DNA of 64,000 nt, taken from contig JADJFK010000028.1 of the NCBI GenBank assembly GCA_016708585.1, positions 1-64,000 of the forward strand, given 5' to 3'. The notes under the pieces were generated by a model. That model was given only the letters and a program-made list of their open reading frames with translations, did no database searches and was not told the DNA's origin. Positions 1-9,034 of this stretch are shown here, in pieces; positions within the stretch are counted from its first letter, which is position 1, and each line of letters opens with the position of its first letter. Source of the DNA: Sulfuritalea sp. GTDB lineage: Bacteria > Pseudomonadota > Gammaproteobacteria > Burkholderiales > Rhodocyclaceae. The position numbers and the translations under genes were made by a program.

Positions 1-316
1 GCCAAACGACGCTGGCGCGGCGTACTGCAACAGCAGCTTGGCACGGTGGTCGACGCCTAGGGGTGTGACGTTGAGCGTGAGCTGCATCAGAAGTAGCCCA
101 TCTGTTCGAGGTACTCGCTGCTCACCCGGTCGGACTCACCCAGAAGGTCTTGTGAATGCTGGGCGGGACGATGACGATGCGTTCGTGACCGGATAGCCGG
201 ACGGCGAAGATGGCGAGAATGAGGTTCACCAGCATCGATCCCACCAGCAGGGCGACCAGAAAGCTCGTGGCCCGGCGGGCGCTGGCGATGTCCTCGGCCA
301 TCCAGGCGAGCTTCAT
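1..316 (-). pseudogene. traE: TraE-like conjugative transfer protein, frameshifted and cut by the window edge
   Basis: TraE is an inner-membrane component of the F-type mating-pair-formation channel. The start ATG lies at 316 and overlaps the traL stop. The first ~64 codons read MKLAWMAEDIASARR, then one hydrophobic membrane segment, then HERIVIVPPSIHKTFWV. The frame then closes at TGA. One base added at about 135 restores SDRVSSEYLEQMGYF, and another at about 90 restores LMQLTLNVTPLGVDH, both typical TraE stretches. Both lesions look like loss of one base from a two-base run (GG to G, CC to C). It is either a decaying gene or a consensus error. The 3' end is outside the window. Confidence 0.7.
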
Positions 317-600
317 CCCACCTCCCGCAGGTGCGAGGCGGCGTTCGCTTGAGTCCCGTGACGGCGGCCGGCACATGCCAGTAGAGCAGGTGCAACGCGA
401 AGGCCGGATGCTTGCCGGTCTTCGCGCGGCCATACGCCGAGGCAAGCAGCAGCCCCAGCGCACAACCCGTGATGAAGAACCCGAGATCATTCCGGCCAGG
501 CCTGCGGCGAGCATCTCAGCAGCGACACGTCGAGATCCCACCAGAACATGCGTGGCGGATCGTTCAGGCGGCGGGGATCTCAAGCGATGGCGTCGGTCAT
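313..600 (-). pseudogene. traL: TraL-like conjugative transfer protein, several frameshifts
   Basis: TraL is a small inner-membrane protein of F-type conjugation systems. Pieces in different frames match its order: RRLNDPPRMFWWDLDV, then an AGLAG hydrophobic stretch, then GCALGLLLASAYGRAKTGKH, then HLLYWHVPAAVTGLKRTPP near the end. To read through, at least three single-base losses must be restored (near 580, 480 and 330), again mostly in short homopolymers. The stop overlaps the traE start, as in intact operons. No single frame gives a full protein. Confidence 0.65.
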
Positions 601-603
601 CGG

Positions 604-901
604 TCAGACGACTGCGGTCATGATGCTGTCGATGATGGTCGGCACATAGACCATGAACAGCGCGAAACCACACCGGCTAGCGCCGGGATCGGCGAGGACC
701 GGGCGATGCCGATGCCGGCGCCGAGGATGAAGGCGGCGATGGCGATCGATTTCCCGAGGAAGCCCGTCGCCCAGTTGAGCAGCGTCGTGTACATCGTCTG
801 GAACTCGGTACCGGTGGTGCCGGCCGAGGCGGAGCCGGCGGCGAGGTCAGGACGAGGACGAGGGTGGTGTTTAAAGCAGTGCTGCTGCAGGTCTTGCTCA
901 T
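604..901 (-). pseudogene. traA: Probable conjugative pilin (TraA-like), frameshifted
   Basis: The frame opens with MSKTCSSTALNTTLVLVLTS, a leader-like hydrophobic start. After a shift near 840 a second frame reads SASAGTTGTEFQTMYTTLLNW followed by two hydrophobic segments containing GKSIAIAAFILGAGIGIA. After another shift near 670 it ends FALFMVYVPTIIDSIMTAVV. The length (~98 codons), two membrane helices and the place just before traL-traE fit the pilin subunit of an F-type/SXT-like element. Homology is judged by eye, so the exact family is less sure than for traE and traL. Confidence 0.5.
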
Positions 902-996
902 TGCTTGGATCTCCAGTGCTTGGGTTGAGGGTGGTTGAGGGTGAAACGGCGGAACTTCATGGGGCAGAAACTCATTCGTGATCGAGGCAGGGCCGG

Positions 997-1481
997 CTAG
1001 CGCAGCGATGCGAAAGTCATTCTTCGCGCCGGGGGTGCAGAGGCGGGGATAGCGGCAGGCAGGTGGCGGCGCACCTTGTCGGCATAGGCACGGCGCAAGG
1101 CAGGGCGGGTGGCGTTGTGGCGCCGACGGCATCCCAGGTGTAGCCGAGGCGGGAGACATTTCCGGCAAGAATCCAGGCACCGACATGGATGTTGGTACAG
1201 GGTTCGAACAGCTCGCGCTCATTGATGCCATGGGCGGCCAGTGTCGGCAACCAGGCGGAATTGATCTGCATTAGCCCGATGTCGCGCGAGCCGTTGCCGT
1301 TGCGGCCGATGGCCAGTGGGTTGAGGCCGGATTCGGTGCGGGCGATGGCGTAGAGCAGGGCGCTGCTGACCTGGTAGCGCTGTGCGGCATCGTCCCAGCA
1401 GGCCAGTGCGGGCAGCGACGTGCAACAGACCAGAGCGACGCTCGATTGCACCGATAACATTCGCCTCCGCGGTCTCTGCAT
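997..1481 (-). pseudogene. Lytic transglycosylase (SLT domain) of the conjugation module, frameshifted near the 3' end
   Basis: This enzyme family cleaves peptidoglycan and opens a path for the conjugation channel. The start at 1481 gives MQRPRRRMLSVQSSVALVCC, a signal peptide, then CWDDAAQRYQVSSALLYAIA, catalytic Glu in the context IARTESGLN, and the SLT signature GSRDIGLMQINSAWLPTL. Cysteines near the mature N terminus and in FEPCTNI fit the conjugative subfamily. After YTWDAVGA the frame is wrong; adding one T near 1121 gives YNATRPALRRAYADKVRRHL, the expected family ending, and a stop at 997. The catalytic half is intact, so a truncated product might keep some activity. Confidence 0.75.
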
Positions 1482-1773
1482 GCTGTTCTCCTGGTCTGAT
1501 GTCTGCGCGCTTGGCGGGAATGCCGCTGCGCAAAAGGTGGAGCGCATCGTAAGCAGGGAGAACGGGCAACTGAGCCTGATTCGGGGCCTCGATGAGGCCT
1601 CCAATCCGCTTGACATCGGGTGACGGTTCCTGAAACAGCCGGCCCAGCCGTAGCGTTTGCGCGGTGTTTGCGTGGATGAGCGAATTGCTGGCGCGCGTCA
1701 AGGGGGTTTTGGGGGCCTCATCGAGGCCTCAATTTGCCACAGATGTCCCGAAACGGACCGGCAATACTCGGTC

Positions 1774-3037
1774 ATGATGATCAAGTGGATGATCCGGTGC
1801 GAGCGCAGAGCGGAGCCGGAAGCGGACTTGCGGTCGCGGGGACGTTGTTGCCCAGGCCACTGCCGGCGAACACGCCTCAGCGGGTCCGGGACGAGGCCCT
1901 GGTCGACCTCATTCGGATCAAGATGGGCTTCCCCCGGGAGGTGTTCGAGCCGGTGGTGAGCCCGATCATCGAGGGCTATGCGGTGTTCGTGCACAGGCCG
2001 CCGGCGACGGAATCACGGCCGCAGGGAAGATATCATCGGTGCTCGCTTCCACGCACGCCCCTGCAGGTCGGCAGTCGCGCGCTCGATTTCCGTCGTGGCC
2101 AGATCCTGCCGCGAGGCGGCGCCGGAGGTGATCGGCGCGCAGGCGCATCGCTGGACCTACGCGGTGTTTGTCGCCGCCTTGCTGCACGGACCCGGCACGA
2201 GGGCTTGCGGAGCAATTACTGAATCGCTTCGTACCGCCCCTGGTTCTCGACTGGCTGGCGGCGGACCCCGCGTTGATGCGCGAGCTTGTTACGTTCCTCT
2301 CGGGAGACGACTCGGCGCCGACTGGAGCGATCAGTGATCTGGTACGGCGAGCCGCCGGTCAATCGCCGAACCGAGATCTTCGTCCGAGTGGTCGAGGTGA
2401 TCCCCAAGTGCAGGAGGCTGTGCCGGCCCCGAGTCCGCTGGGCGTGAAGCCGAAGGCGACGTCGAGGATCCGACAACCGCTTCGACTAAGACAGTGGCAA
2501 TGGATCAACCGGCACTTCCGGTCGAGGAAACGGAGTACCTCGAAAGGGGTGGACGACGATCAGCCGGAATCTGCGTCGCCGCCGTCGCGTAAATCCATGA
2601 TATCGGATTCAGCAGGGCCGCAAGCACCCGATGGGGCGCATCGCTTCATGGCCTGGCTGCAGCAAGGACTGGCTGATGGCACGCTTCCGGTCAACGTGGC
2701 CGGAGCGCTCGTGCATTTCGTCCCCGAGGGCATGCTTCTGATATCGCCCCGCATCTTCCGCGAGTTCGCCACGCGTTTCGGCGGCGACGGAAACAGTCCG
2801 GCCCCCGCTGCCGGGGACCCGGATATCGGCAAATCGATCCAGCGCCAGTTCCTGCGCGCAGGCTGGCATCGGCGGGCCGGGAAGGGCGTCAATATGTTGA
2901 GCTACCGGTGGTGCGCGGGGAGCGCCGTGTCACAACTCTCCGGCGTCGTGATCCCGAACCCGGAACGCTTCATCACGCCGGTGCCTGCCATCAATCCGGC
3001 GCTGGTCCGCCTGCCCGCAAAGGTCGGAGAAGCGTAA
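1774..3037 (+). pseudogene. traI: MobH-type relaxase (TraI_2 / TraI_2_C domains), broken
   Basis: The relaxase would nick oriT and lead DNA transfer. Three frames carry consecutive parts: LIRIKMGFPREVFEPVVSPI and RALDFRRGQILPRG (from about 1905), APEVIGAQAHRWTYAVFVAA (about 2125-2195), then LNRFVPPLVLDWLAADPALM onward to 3037. The C-terminal part, including GALVHFVPEGMLLISPRIFR, is a good TraI_2_C domain. The whole locus is ~420 codons, well short of the usual 600-700. The stretch after AALLH, where the HD-like motif continues in the family, is missing, as is most of the middle. Internal deletions plus frameshifts mean no working relaxase is encoded here. traD follows after 4 bp. Confidence 0.75.
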
Positions 3038-3041
3038 GCCC

Positions 3042-5009
3042 ATGGCCTATCCGCTCGAATCCCTGCTGCGGCCCGCCTACGAATTGCGTGCGGCGGCCGT
3101 TTCCGCACTCGCCGCCGCTGGCGTGATGACGAAGCCATCGGCCTTCCTGCTGACGCGAGAGCTGGCTTTGGGGTTAGCTGGCGTCCTGATCTGTCATGCA
3201 GCCTGGCGCTGCGTGGCCGGGCTGAGGATCCTACGTTACCGTGCGAACCTGCGGCGCCAGCGCCGCTATGTCGTGGCCTCCGAAGAGATTCCGTGGTCGG
3301 CCGAACGCTTGTTTCTGGGCCGGGGGTTCCACTGGGATCAGCGCCACACGCAGCGCCTGCACGAAGCCCGTCTTCCAGAAAAGCAGGACCTGCTGAAGCC
3401 CGGACTGATTGGCAGGACCACAGAATTCCTTCGTCACCTGCCGCCGGAGCACTCCGCCGTCGGTGGCGACTCTGCCATTCACGGCGTCGAGCCTGCGGAG
3501 TCCGACATCTGGATGGACATCAGCGATCGCGTGGGCCACACCCTGGTCCTCGGCACCACCCGTGTTGGCAAGACCCGGCTCGCCGAAGTGCTCCTGACGC
3601 AGGACATCCGGCGCGGCGAGGTGGTCATCGTGTTCGACCCCAAGGGCGACATCGACCTGCTGCGGCGCGTCTATGCCGAGGCGAAGCGCGCGGGACGGCA
3701 AAACGAGTTCTTCATGTTTCACCTGGGACATCCGGAGGTTTCGGCACGCTACAACCCGGTGGGCAGCTTCTCGCGCATCACCGAGGTGGCGACGCGCATC
3801 GCCGGGCAGCTTCCGTCCGAAGGTCAGTCGGCGGCATTCAAGGAGTTCGTCTGGCGCTTCGTAAACGTAATGGCCCGGGCACTGGTCGCGCTCGGACGCA
3901 AGCCCGACTATGAGCAGATCAATCGCTATGCCTCGAACGTCGAGCCGCTCCTGATCGACTACTTCGAGCACTGGCTGGACGGTGAGCAGTCCGCCACTGG
4001 CTGGCGCGAGGAGGTCGAATCGATGGCGATCGACAAGAAGAGCCTCGACAAGGGGCTCCAGTCCCGCGGATTTCGCGCAGTGACCCTGGTCGAATACGCG
4101 CGGCGCAAGAAGCTCTACGACCCGATAGCGAACGCGCTGGCGTCGACGCTCAACTACGAGAAGAGCTACTTCGACAAGCTGGTGGCATCCCTCCTGCCCC
4201 TGATGGAGAAACTCACCACCGGGCGTACGGCCGCGCTGCTGTCGCCGGATCTCGACGACGCCAGTGACTGGCGGCCGGTGTTCGACTGGGCTTCGGTGAT
4301 CAACCTGGGCGGCATCGTCTATATCGGGCTGGATTCCCTGTCCGACTACGAGGTGGCCGCTGCCGTGGGCAACTCGATGTTCGCCGATCTCACCAGCGTG
4401 GCGGGGAGCATCTACAAGTTCGGCACGGGGAGGGGGCTGCCGGGCGAAACACCGCCGCGCCGGATCGCGATTCATGCCGACGAGTTCAATGAACTGATCG
4501 GTGACGAGTTCATCCCTCTGCTCAACAAGGCCGGCGGGGCTGGTTTCCAGGTGACGGCCTACACCCAGACCTGGTCGGACGTGGAAGCGCGCATCGGGTC
4601 GCAGGCCAAGGCCGGGCAGATTGCGGGAAACTTCAATACGCTGATCATGCTGCGGGTCAAGGAAGTGGCGACGGCGGAACTATTGACCAGCCAGTTGCCG
4701 GAGGTGCGCATTGTCTCGACGATTGTTTCGTCCTCGGTCTCGGATACCAATGATCCGGGGGAGTTTGCGGACTTCGCCAGTCGCAATGAGGATCGCATCA
4801 CGACGGAGAGTGCTCCGATGCTGGCACCGAGCGATCTGGTGCAGTTGCCAAAGGGGCAGGCCTTCGCGCTGATTCATGGTGGGCAGTTACACAAGATCCG
4901 CATGCCACTGCCGGACGCCAGCCACGACCCGCTGATGCCGGTCAGCCTCGAAGCGATTGGTGGCGAGGTGCGGGGGCGAATGGAAGGCCGGTCGAACCCG
5001 GCGCCGTAG
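3042..5009 (+). CDS. traD: Type IV coupling protein TraD (SXT/TOL-type)
   Basis: This is a membrane ATPase that hands the relaxase-DNA complex to the mating channel. The 655-residue length is usual for the SXT/TOL subfamily. Residues ~35-65 contain a hydrophobic segment. The Walker A motif GTTRVGKTRL is near residue 171, and FDPKGDIDLL and IAIHADEFNEL match conserved ATPase strands. Late motifs such as FQVTAYTQTWSDVEARIGS are typical of this family. It follows the broken relaxase by 4 bp and precedes the DUF4400 gene by 11 bp, the order found in SXT/R391-like elements. Unlike the genes before it, it has no frameshift. Confidence 0.93.
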   Translation: MAYPLESLLRPAYELRAAAVSALAAAGVMTKPSAFLLTRELALGLAGVLICHAAWRCVAGLRILRYRANLRRQRRYVVASEEIPWSAERLFLGRGFHWDQRHTQRLHEARLPEKQDLLKPGLIGRTTEFLRHLPPEHSAVGGDSAIHGVEPAESDIWMDISDRVGHTLVLGTTRVGKTRLAEVLLTQDIRRGEVVIVFDPKGDIDLLRRVYAEAKRAGRQNEFFMFHLGHPEVSARYNPVGSFSRITEVATRIAGQLPSEGQSAAFKEFVWRFVNVMARALVALGRKPDYEQINRYASNVEPLLIDYFEHWLDGEQSATGWREEVESMAIDKKSLDKGLQSRGFRAVTLVEYARRKKLYDPIANALASTLNYEKSYFDKLVASLLPLMEKLTTGRTAALLSPDLDDASDWRPVFDWASVINLGGIVYIGLDSLSDYEVAAAVGNSMFADLTSVAGSIYKFGTGRGLPGETPPRRIAIHADEFNELIGDEFIPLLNKAGGAGFQVTAYTQTWSDVEARIGSQAKAGQIAGNFNTLIMLRVKEVATAELLTSQLPEVRIVSTIVSSSVSDTNDPGEFADFASRNEDRITTESAPMLAPSDLVQLPKGQAFALIHGGQLHKIRMPLPDASHDPLMPVSLEAIGGEVRGRMEGRSNPAP

Positions 5010-5020
5010 AGGAGAAGAGT

Positions 5021-5734
5021 TTGGGTTCCAGGAATGCATCGTTTCATGAGGGCGTAGTTGCCGGGGCGCTGCTGGCCCCGCTGAAGCTCGCCTTCGCGTT
5101 GCTTCTCGGCTTGGTGGGAATCGTCGTTGTGGCCTGGATCGTTGACTGGGTTTTTGTGTTCAGAGTCTGGCCTGAGGGTGTTGGCCGATTGAAGGGCGTC
5201 CTGGCTGCTGACCTTGCTCGCGGGATCGAACTCGCCGAGTGGCAGGGTGGGGTGCCGAAGGCGGTTACCGGAACGGCGAACTTTCTGTATGGGCTGGTGT
5301 TTGGGGTGACGGGGATCCACGATATGGGGTTGCGGTTTGCGGCAGGGGTGGCGCTTTCCATTCCGGACACCATCGTGCGCAATAGCTATCTGGCCAACAT
5401 AGAGGCCATCGAGGTAGCAATGATCGGCACGCAACTGCTTGGCGTTCGGCTGGTGACGCTGGGCATGATGGCGCCCCTCGTCGTGCTGGTGTACCTGGTC
5501 GCAGCGGCCGATGGATTGACGCAGCGCGCGATACGTCGGGCCTGCGGCGGGAGGGAGTCGGCGAGCCTGTATCACCGTGCCAAGCATTTGCAGGTCATGC
5601 TTCTGGCGATGGGCGGGGTGCTGGTTCTGATTCAGCCGGTATCGATCGATCCACGCCTGGTAGGGGTGCCCGTCGCGTTCCTTGTCGGCATACTGGCGCG
5701 GCTGCAGTGGGCTTGCTACAAGAAACATCTGTGA
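5021..5734 (+). CDS. DUF4400-type integrating-conjugative-element membrane protein
   Basis: A 237-residue integral membrane protein of unknown function that regularly follows traD in SXT-like conjugative elements. Hydrophobic segments are visible at about residues 20-50, 145-165 and 195-235, with conserved NSYLANIEAIEVAMIGTQLL in between. The start is TTG at 5021, preceded by GAGGAGAAGAG. It supports assignment of this block to an integrating conjugative element. Family name is from general resemblance and position; a direct biochemical role is not known. Confidence 0.8.
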   Translation: MGSRNASFHEGVVAGALLAPLKLAFALLLGLVGIVVVAWIVDWVFVFRVWPEGVGRLKGVLAADLARGIELAEWQGGVPKAVTGTANFLYGLVFGVTGIHDMGLRFAAGVALSIPDTIVRNSYLANIEAIEVAMIGTQLLGVRLVTLGMMAPLVVLVYLVAAADGLTQRAIRRACGGRESASLYHRAKHLQVMLLAMGGVLVLIQPVSIDPRLVGVPVAFLVGILARLQWACYKKHL

Positions 5735-5798
5735 GTGGCGGCGCATGGGTCTGCATTGCGCTAGCATATCGCTCTTCACCCCATCAAAGGAGGTCGTC

Positions 5799-6017
5799 AT
5801 GGCTCGCAAACAGAAGCTGGATTTTTCTGATATTGCTGTTACCCGGCAGAAGATGAGTCTCAATCAGAGAGACTTCTGGAAGCGTTACGGTGTAACGCAA
5901 TCGGGTGGCTCACGCTACGAATCGGGTCGGAATATTCCGAAGCCATTGGCGATTCTGTTGTGGCTGCATCGGTCCGATAAGGTGACGGATAGGGATTTGG
6001 CTGATGCACTGAAATAG
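5799..6017 (+). CDS. Small helix-turn-helix protein
   Basis: A 72-residue protein starting MARKQKLDFSDIAVTRQKM, preceded by a strong AAAGGAGG ribosome binding site. This start is preferred over an in-frame one upstream at 5682. The middle, QRDFWKRYGVTQSGGSRYES, looks like an XRE/Cro-type helix-turn-helix in which a gapped QSGGSRYESGR replaces the usual QxxLSRYExGxR. It ends SDKVTDRDLADALK. Likely a DNA-binding regulator of the element; target unknown. Confidence 0.7.
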   Translation: MARKQKLDFSDIAVTRQKMSLNQRDFWKRYGVTQSGGSRYESGRNIPKPLAILLWLHRSDKVTDRDLADALK

Positions 6018-6250
6018 CGGACGAAGACAATTTGAAGTTCGATGTGTTGGGAAATGCTTCCAGTTGCTCTGTGCAAATTCGAAGCATCGATCATCGGCAC
6101 GCGCGAGCACGATAGGCAGATGTGTGGGAACCTTGGCCGTGGGGATGTCGAGCCATATCTTGCAGTGCTAGACGGTTCCAAAGAGGTGGCGGCAGGCACA
6201 GGCCGCTTGATTGACGCTGGCGTAGGCGAGTTTCTTCTCGGTGTGATCAG

Positions 6251-6358
6251 GTGGACAACACCTTCGGCAAGGTGTTTTTTGCTGCCGCTGCCGGCATGGC
6301 TATCTATGTACTGATGGCCGGCATCCTCCTATACAAGCCCGAAGGGCTCTTCAAGTAA
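6251..6358 (+). pseudogene. C-terminal remnant of a LivH-type branched-chain ABC permease
   Basis: A 35-codon fragment reads DNTFGKVFFAAAAGMAIYVL and ends LLYKPEGLFK before TAA, the standard end of LivH permeases (last membrane helix plus Y-x-P-x-G-L-F). Nothing upstream encodes the rest. The next fragment at 6370 is the start of LivM, so a livHM pair once stood here and the flanks were deleted. Liv-type transporters often import aromatic acids in catabolic clusters, so this may be a discarded earlier uptake system. That last point is inference. Confidence 0.6.
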
Positions 6359-6369
6359 AGCATGAATCC

Positions 6370-6612
6370 ATGCAAAAACGCTTCCTGCGTGTGTCACCGG
6401 TGCTTGCCGCGGCCGTTGTCCTTTCCGTATTTTCGATGCTCGGTGACAGCTACTATACAGGTCGGTTTGCCAAGATCATGATCTATGCGGTGTTCGCGTC
6501 GAGTCTCGAATTGCTGGTGGGCACGACCAACCTGGTGTGCTTTGGCCACGCAGACCCGGCTCTGCCGGGGGATGGTTACTCGACCACATCACCTGCAATA
6601 GCACTGAAGTGA
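6370..6612 (+). pseudogene. N-terminal remnant of a LivM-type branched-chain ABC permease
   Basis: The reading frame starts MQKRFLRVSPVLAAAVVLSV and continues through KIMIYAVFASSLELLVGTTN to LVCFGHAD, the conserved first part of LivM permeases. After the FGHA motif the similarity dissolves and the frame ends at residue 80, while LivM proteins have about 300-350 residues. It follows the LivH remnant by 11 bp as in an intact operon. It cannot encode a transporter. Confidence 0.6.
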
Positions 6613-6625
6613 GGAGCGCAGTTGG

Positions 6626-7418
6626 TTACGGGTGGGCGGTACTCTCCAGAGTGGCTTCTAGGTGCGCTACTTCTTCTCTAATCAAGGACACCAGTTCTTC
6701 CTGTCGCTTCTCCGACATCCGGCTCGATATGGCGCCAATACTGATTGCCAAAATGGGTTGGTCAAAGCGCGAGCGGATCGGTAGTCCTACTGAGGTTGCT
6801 CCTGGGGTGATATGCGCGTCATTAAGAGCATAACCGAGTTCTTTGCATCGTTTGACCATCTGCATCAATGATCGAACAGTCAACTTGTTGTAAGTAACTA
6901 ACCGCAGAGCATTGGCAGAGATGACCTCCTCAGCGGTCTGGTCGGGGAGCGACATCAGAAGTGCCAAACCACCTGCACCGACGCCAAGCGGGCGACGCGT
7001 GCCTACGTCGGGTAAGGGTTCGTATGGGGAACGAGCCTTCTCTCCGGTCTATGCAAACCGTGTCATAGCCGCTACGTATGGTCAGGAAAACCGTGTCGCC
7101 GGTCTTCTCCGCGAGTCGCACAAGTGATGGCTGACAAATATCACGCAAGTTGAAATTCGATGAAGCTGCCAGTCCGAGTTCGAAGATGAGATGCCCCAGA
7201 AAGTAGCGGCGAGTTCCAGAATCCTGTCTGATCATGCCTTCAGTCATCAGGCATTTGAGGATTCGATGGGCTGTCGGACGCTCAAGCTTCGTATGGTGTG
7301 AGACATCAACCAGACGTAACCCCGTGGTGTTACGGGCAGCTATTACTCGCATTACGGAAGCAGCACGCTCAATGCTTTGCGTGCCAGTAACAGGTTTTTC
7401 TCTCCTCGTGTTGGTCAT
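6626..7418 (-). pseudogene. IclR-family transcriptional regulator, frameshifted
   Basis: IclR regulators control aromatic catabolic operons through an N-terminal winged helix and a C-terminal ligand domain. The 5' part (start 7418, ribosome site GGAGGC) reads GTQSIERAASVMRVIA and a full HTH with ERPTAHRILKCLM, then the ligand domain to SFPIRTLT. At about 7010-7020 the frame is lost. The next frame carries DVGTRRPLGVGAGGLALLMS through to the end at 6626, exactly the family continuation; a 2-base loss fits. The product would be the DNA-binding half plus part of the effector domain. It may be inactive, or a constitutive binder. Confidence 0.75.
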
Positions 7419-7435
7419 TTTAGCCTCCGATTGTC

Positions 7436-7456
7436 AGTCCATATTGTGACAGTGTA
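7436..7456 (+). promoter_or_regulatory. Candidate operator upstream of the iclR pseudogene
   Basis: The sequence AGTCCATATTGTGACAG lies 18 bp before the iclR start. Its first eight bases, AGTCCATA, recur within the palindrome before ubiX and, inverted, in the nadC-side intergenic region. TGTCA (7432-7436) and TGACA (7446-7450) also form a short inverted repeat here. An autoregulatory IclR site is plausible. Seen in sequence; binding is inference. Confidence 0.4.
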
Positions 7457-7732
7457 TTTCATGCTTGTTCATTGTCGGTGCGCCATATCACTGTTAGGAT
7501 TTTAGCAAATAGCGGTCTTATCTGCCACATTGATATGGGATGTCTGGGTCATATAGTGGACGTCATGCTTGGAGTGCGTTCTAGGCCGGGTGAATCGAGG
7601 CGCGCGTTTGGTCGCGATTCGCCTCGGAACCACGCAAGCAAGTTTGTTGGGTGACTGTGTGACGAATGAACATGCGTGGGGTAGGGCGGCGGAAATGAGT
7701 CCCCTCTTTGACTGGAAGTGAGGCTGTCTCTT

Positions 7733-8251
7733 ATGGAAGACCAAGTTATCTTGGTGGATTCCAACGACAATGAAGTTGGTATCGAGGGGAAGCTGGCCGC
7801 ACACTGCGGTGGTTTGCTGCACCGCGCCGTTTCGGTTTTTGTCTTTGACTCCAATGGCAGGTTGCTTCTGCAGAAACGCGCATCCGCTAAGTACCACTCG
7901 GGCGGATTGTGGAGCAATACCTGTTGCGGCCATCCGAGACCCGGCGAGCATCAGACAAGCGCAGCTCGCCGGCGGCTTCGCGAGGAGATGGGTATTGACT
8001 GCGAACTACTACAAGTTTTTAGTTTCACCTATCGCGCTGCGTTCGACAACCAGCTCATTGAGAACGAATACGACCATGTCTTCTTTGGCAAGTACGACGG
8101 TGATCCAATGTCGAATCCAGAGGAGGTCGAGGGTTGGGCATGGATGGAGCTCGATAGCCTGCACCAGAACATGATAAATAATCCAGCCTTCTATAGCGCA
8201 TGGTTTGTTGCATGTATTGAAAAAGTGCTGACTTTGCGGCATGTGGCGTGA
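7733..8251 (+). CDS. idi: Isopentenyl-diphosphate delta-isomerase, type I (NUDIX)
   Basis: Interconverts IPP and DMAPP in the cytoplasm. The protein has 172 residues from MEDQVILVDSNDNEVG, close to the family length. It shows the substrate/metal motifs LLLQKRASAKYHSGGLWSN and TCCGHPRPGE, containing the catalytic Cys in the CGHP context, and the NUDIX-like RRRLREEMGI. EYDHVFFG carries the later Glu/His ligands. Start 7733 is preferred over GTG at 7718 because of AAGTGAGG before it. Idi is not needed for growth on the MEP pathway, so its place here is notable: UbiX consumes a dimethylallyl phosphate to make prenyl-FMN for UbiD. A direct link to the nearby ubiX/ubiD is inference. Confidence 0.93.
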   Translation: MEDQVILVDSNDNEVGIEGKLAAHCGGLLHRAVSVFVFDSNGRLLLQKRASAKYHSGGLWSNTCCGHPRPGEHQTSAARRRLREEMGIDCELLQVFSFTYRAAFDNQLIENEYDHVFFGKYDGDPMSNPEEVEGWAWMELDSLHQNMINNPAFYSAWFVACIEKVLTLRHVA

Positions 8252-8453
8252 AGTGGGAATCGATCTGTGCGAGAGTGGAGGCGACCAGCTTTCGAATGCT
8301 ATGCGAGTATTCGAGTTGACATCAATATAATCGACCCCAAGGCAAATAGCATGATAATCAATGTGTTGCATTATGTCAGATGACAACAGGAGATGTTTGA
8401 AATTCAATCTGACAAAGTAGAGTTAATTACTCAAGTCAAAGGAAAATAAAACC

Positions 8454-8897
8454 ATGTTCAAGCACATACTCGTTCCGACCGATGGTTCGAAACTTTCATC
8501 CGATACGGTAAGGCGCGCAATTGCGTTTGCCAAGGAGACGCGCTCCAAAGTCACCTTTTTCTTCGCGAAACCTGATTACTCGGCGGCTTTTTACGGGGAG
8601 GGAGCACTGATCGATCCAACCACACCCGACAAATCCGCCGAAATGGCGGAACAGCAGGCCAAGGAAATTCTTGCGATGCATGAAGCTGCGGCCAAGGCCG
8701 AAGGCGTCGAGTGCTGGACCACCAGCACAGTCAGCGATATTCCCTACGTGGCCATCATCGCTGCCGCTGAAGTAGCCGGCGCAGACCTGATCTTCATGGC
8801 TTCGCATGGCCGACGCGGCATCAGCGGGCTATTGCTCGGTTCAGAAACGCAGAAGGTGCTCACCCACTCGAAGATTCCCGTGCTGGTCTACCGCTGA
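8454..8897 (+). CDS. Universal stress protein, UspA family
   Basis: A 147-residue single Usp domain. It opens with MFKHILVPTDGSKLSSDTV and contains the ATP-binding pattern near the end, GADLIFMASHGRRGISGLLL followed by GSETQKVLTHSKIPVLVYR. Such proteins bind ATP and are induced by stress, starvation or anoxia; they are common beside aromatic catabolic genes in beta-proteobacteria. The gene stands alone between idi and the ABM-domain gene with ~200 bp of AT-richer sequence upstream. A degraded Usp 3' end occurs again at 38664. The precise role here is unknown. Confidence 0.92.
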   Translation: MFKHILVPTDGSKLSSDTVRRAIAFAKETRSKVTFFFAKPDYSAAFYGEGALIDPTTPDKSAEMAEQQAKEILAMHEAAAKAEGVECWTTSTVSDIPYVAIIAAAEVAGADLIFMASHGRRGISGLLLGSETQKVLTHSKIPVLVYR

Positions 8898-9034
8898 TCG
8901 CGCCTTCCGTCACGCTCGAACATGCTCAACTCCGCCTTAAATACCATTTACGACGAGAGCCGCTCAAAGCACTGAGCGCCCAGGTGCGTGCGGTGCTACT
9001 GGATTGGATTTACTGACCAAACTCGGCGCAAGCT

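Noticed and set aside
6042..6314. 90-codon frame after the small HTH gene
   Set aside because: Its end overlaps the LivH remnant in another frame; no domain or composition supports it.
8317..8333. Sigma-70 promoter from TTGACA and TATAAT before the universal stress gene
   Set aside because: The two boxes are only a few bases apart, far from the 16-18 bp needed.
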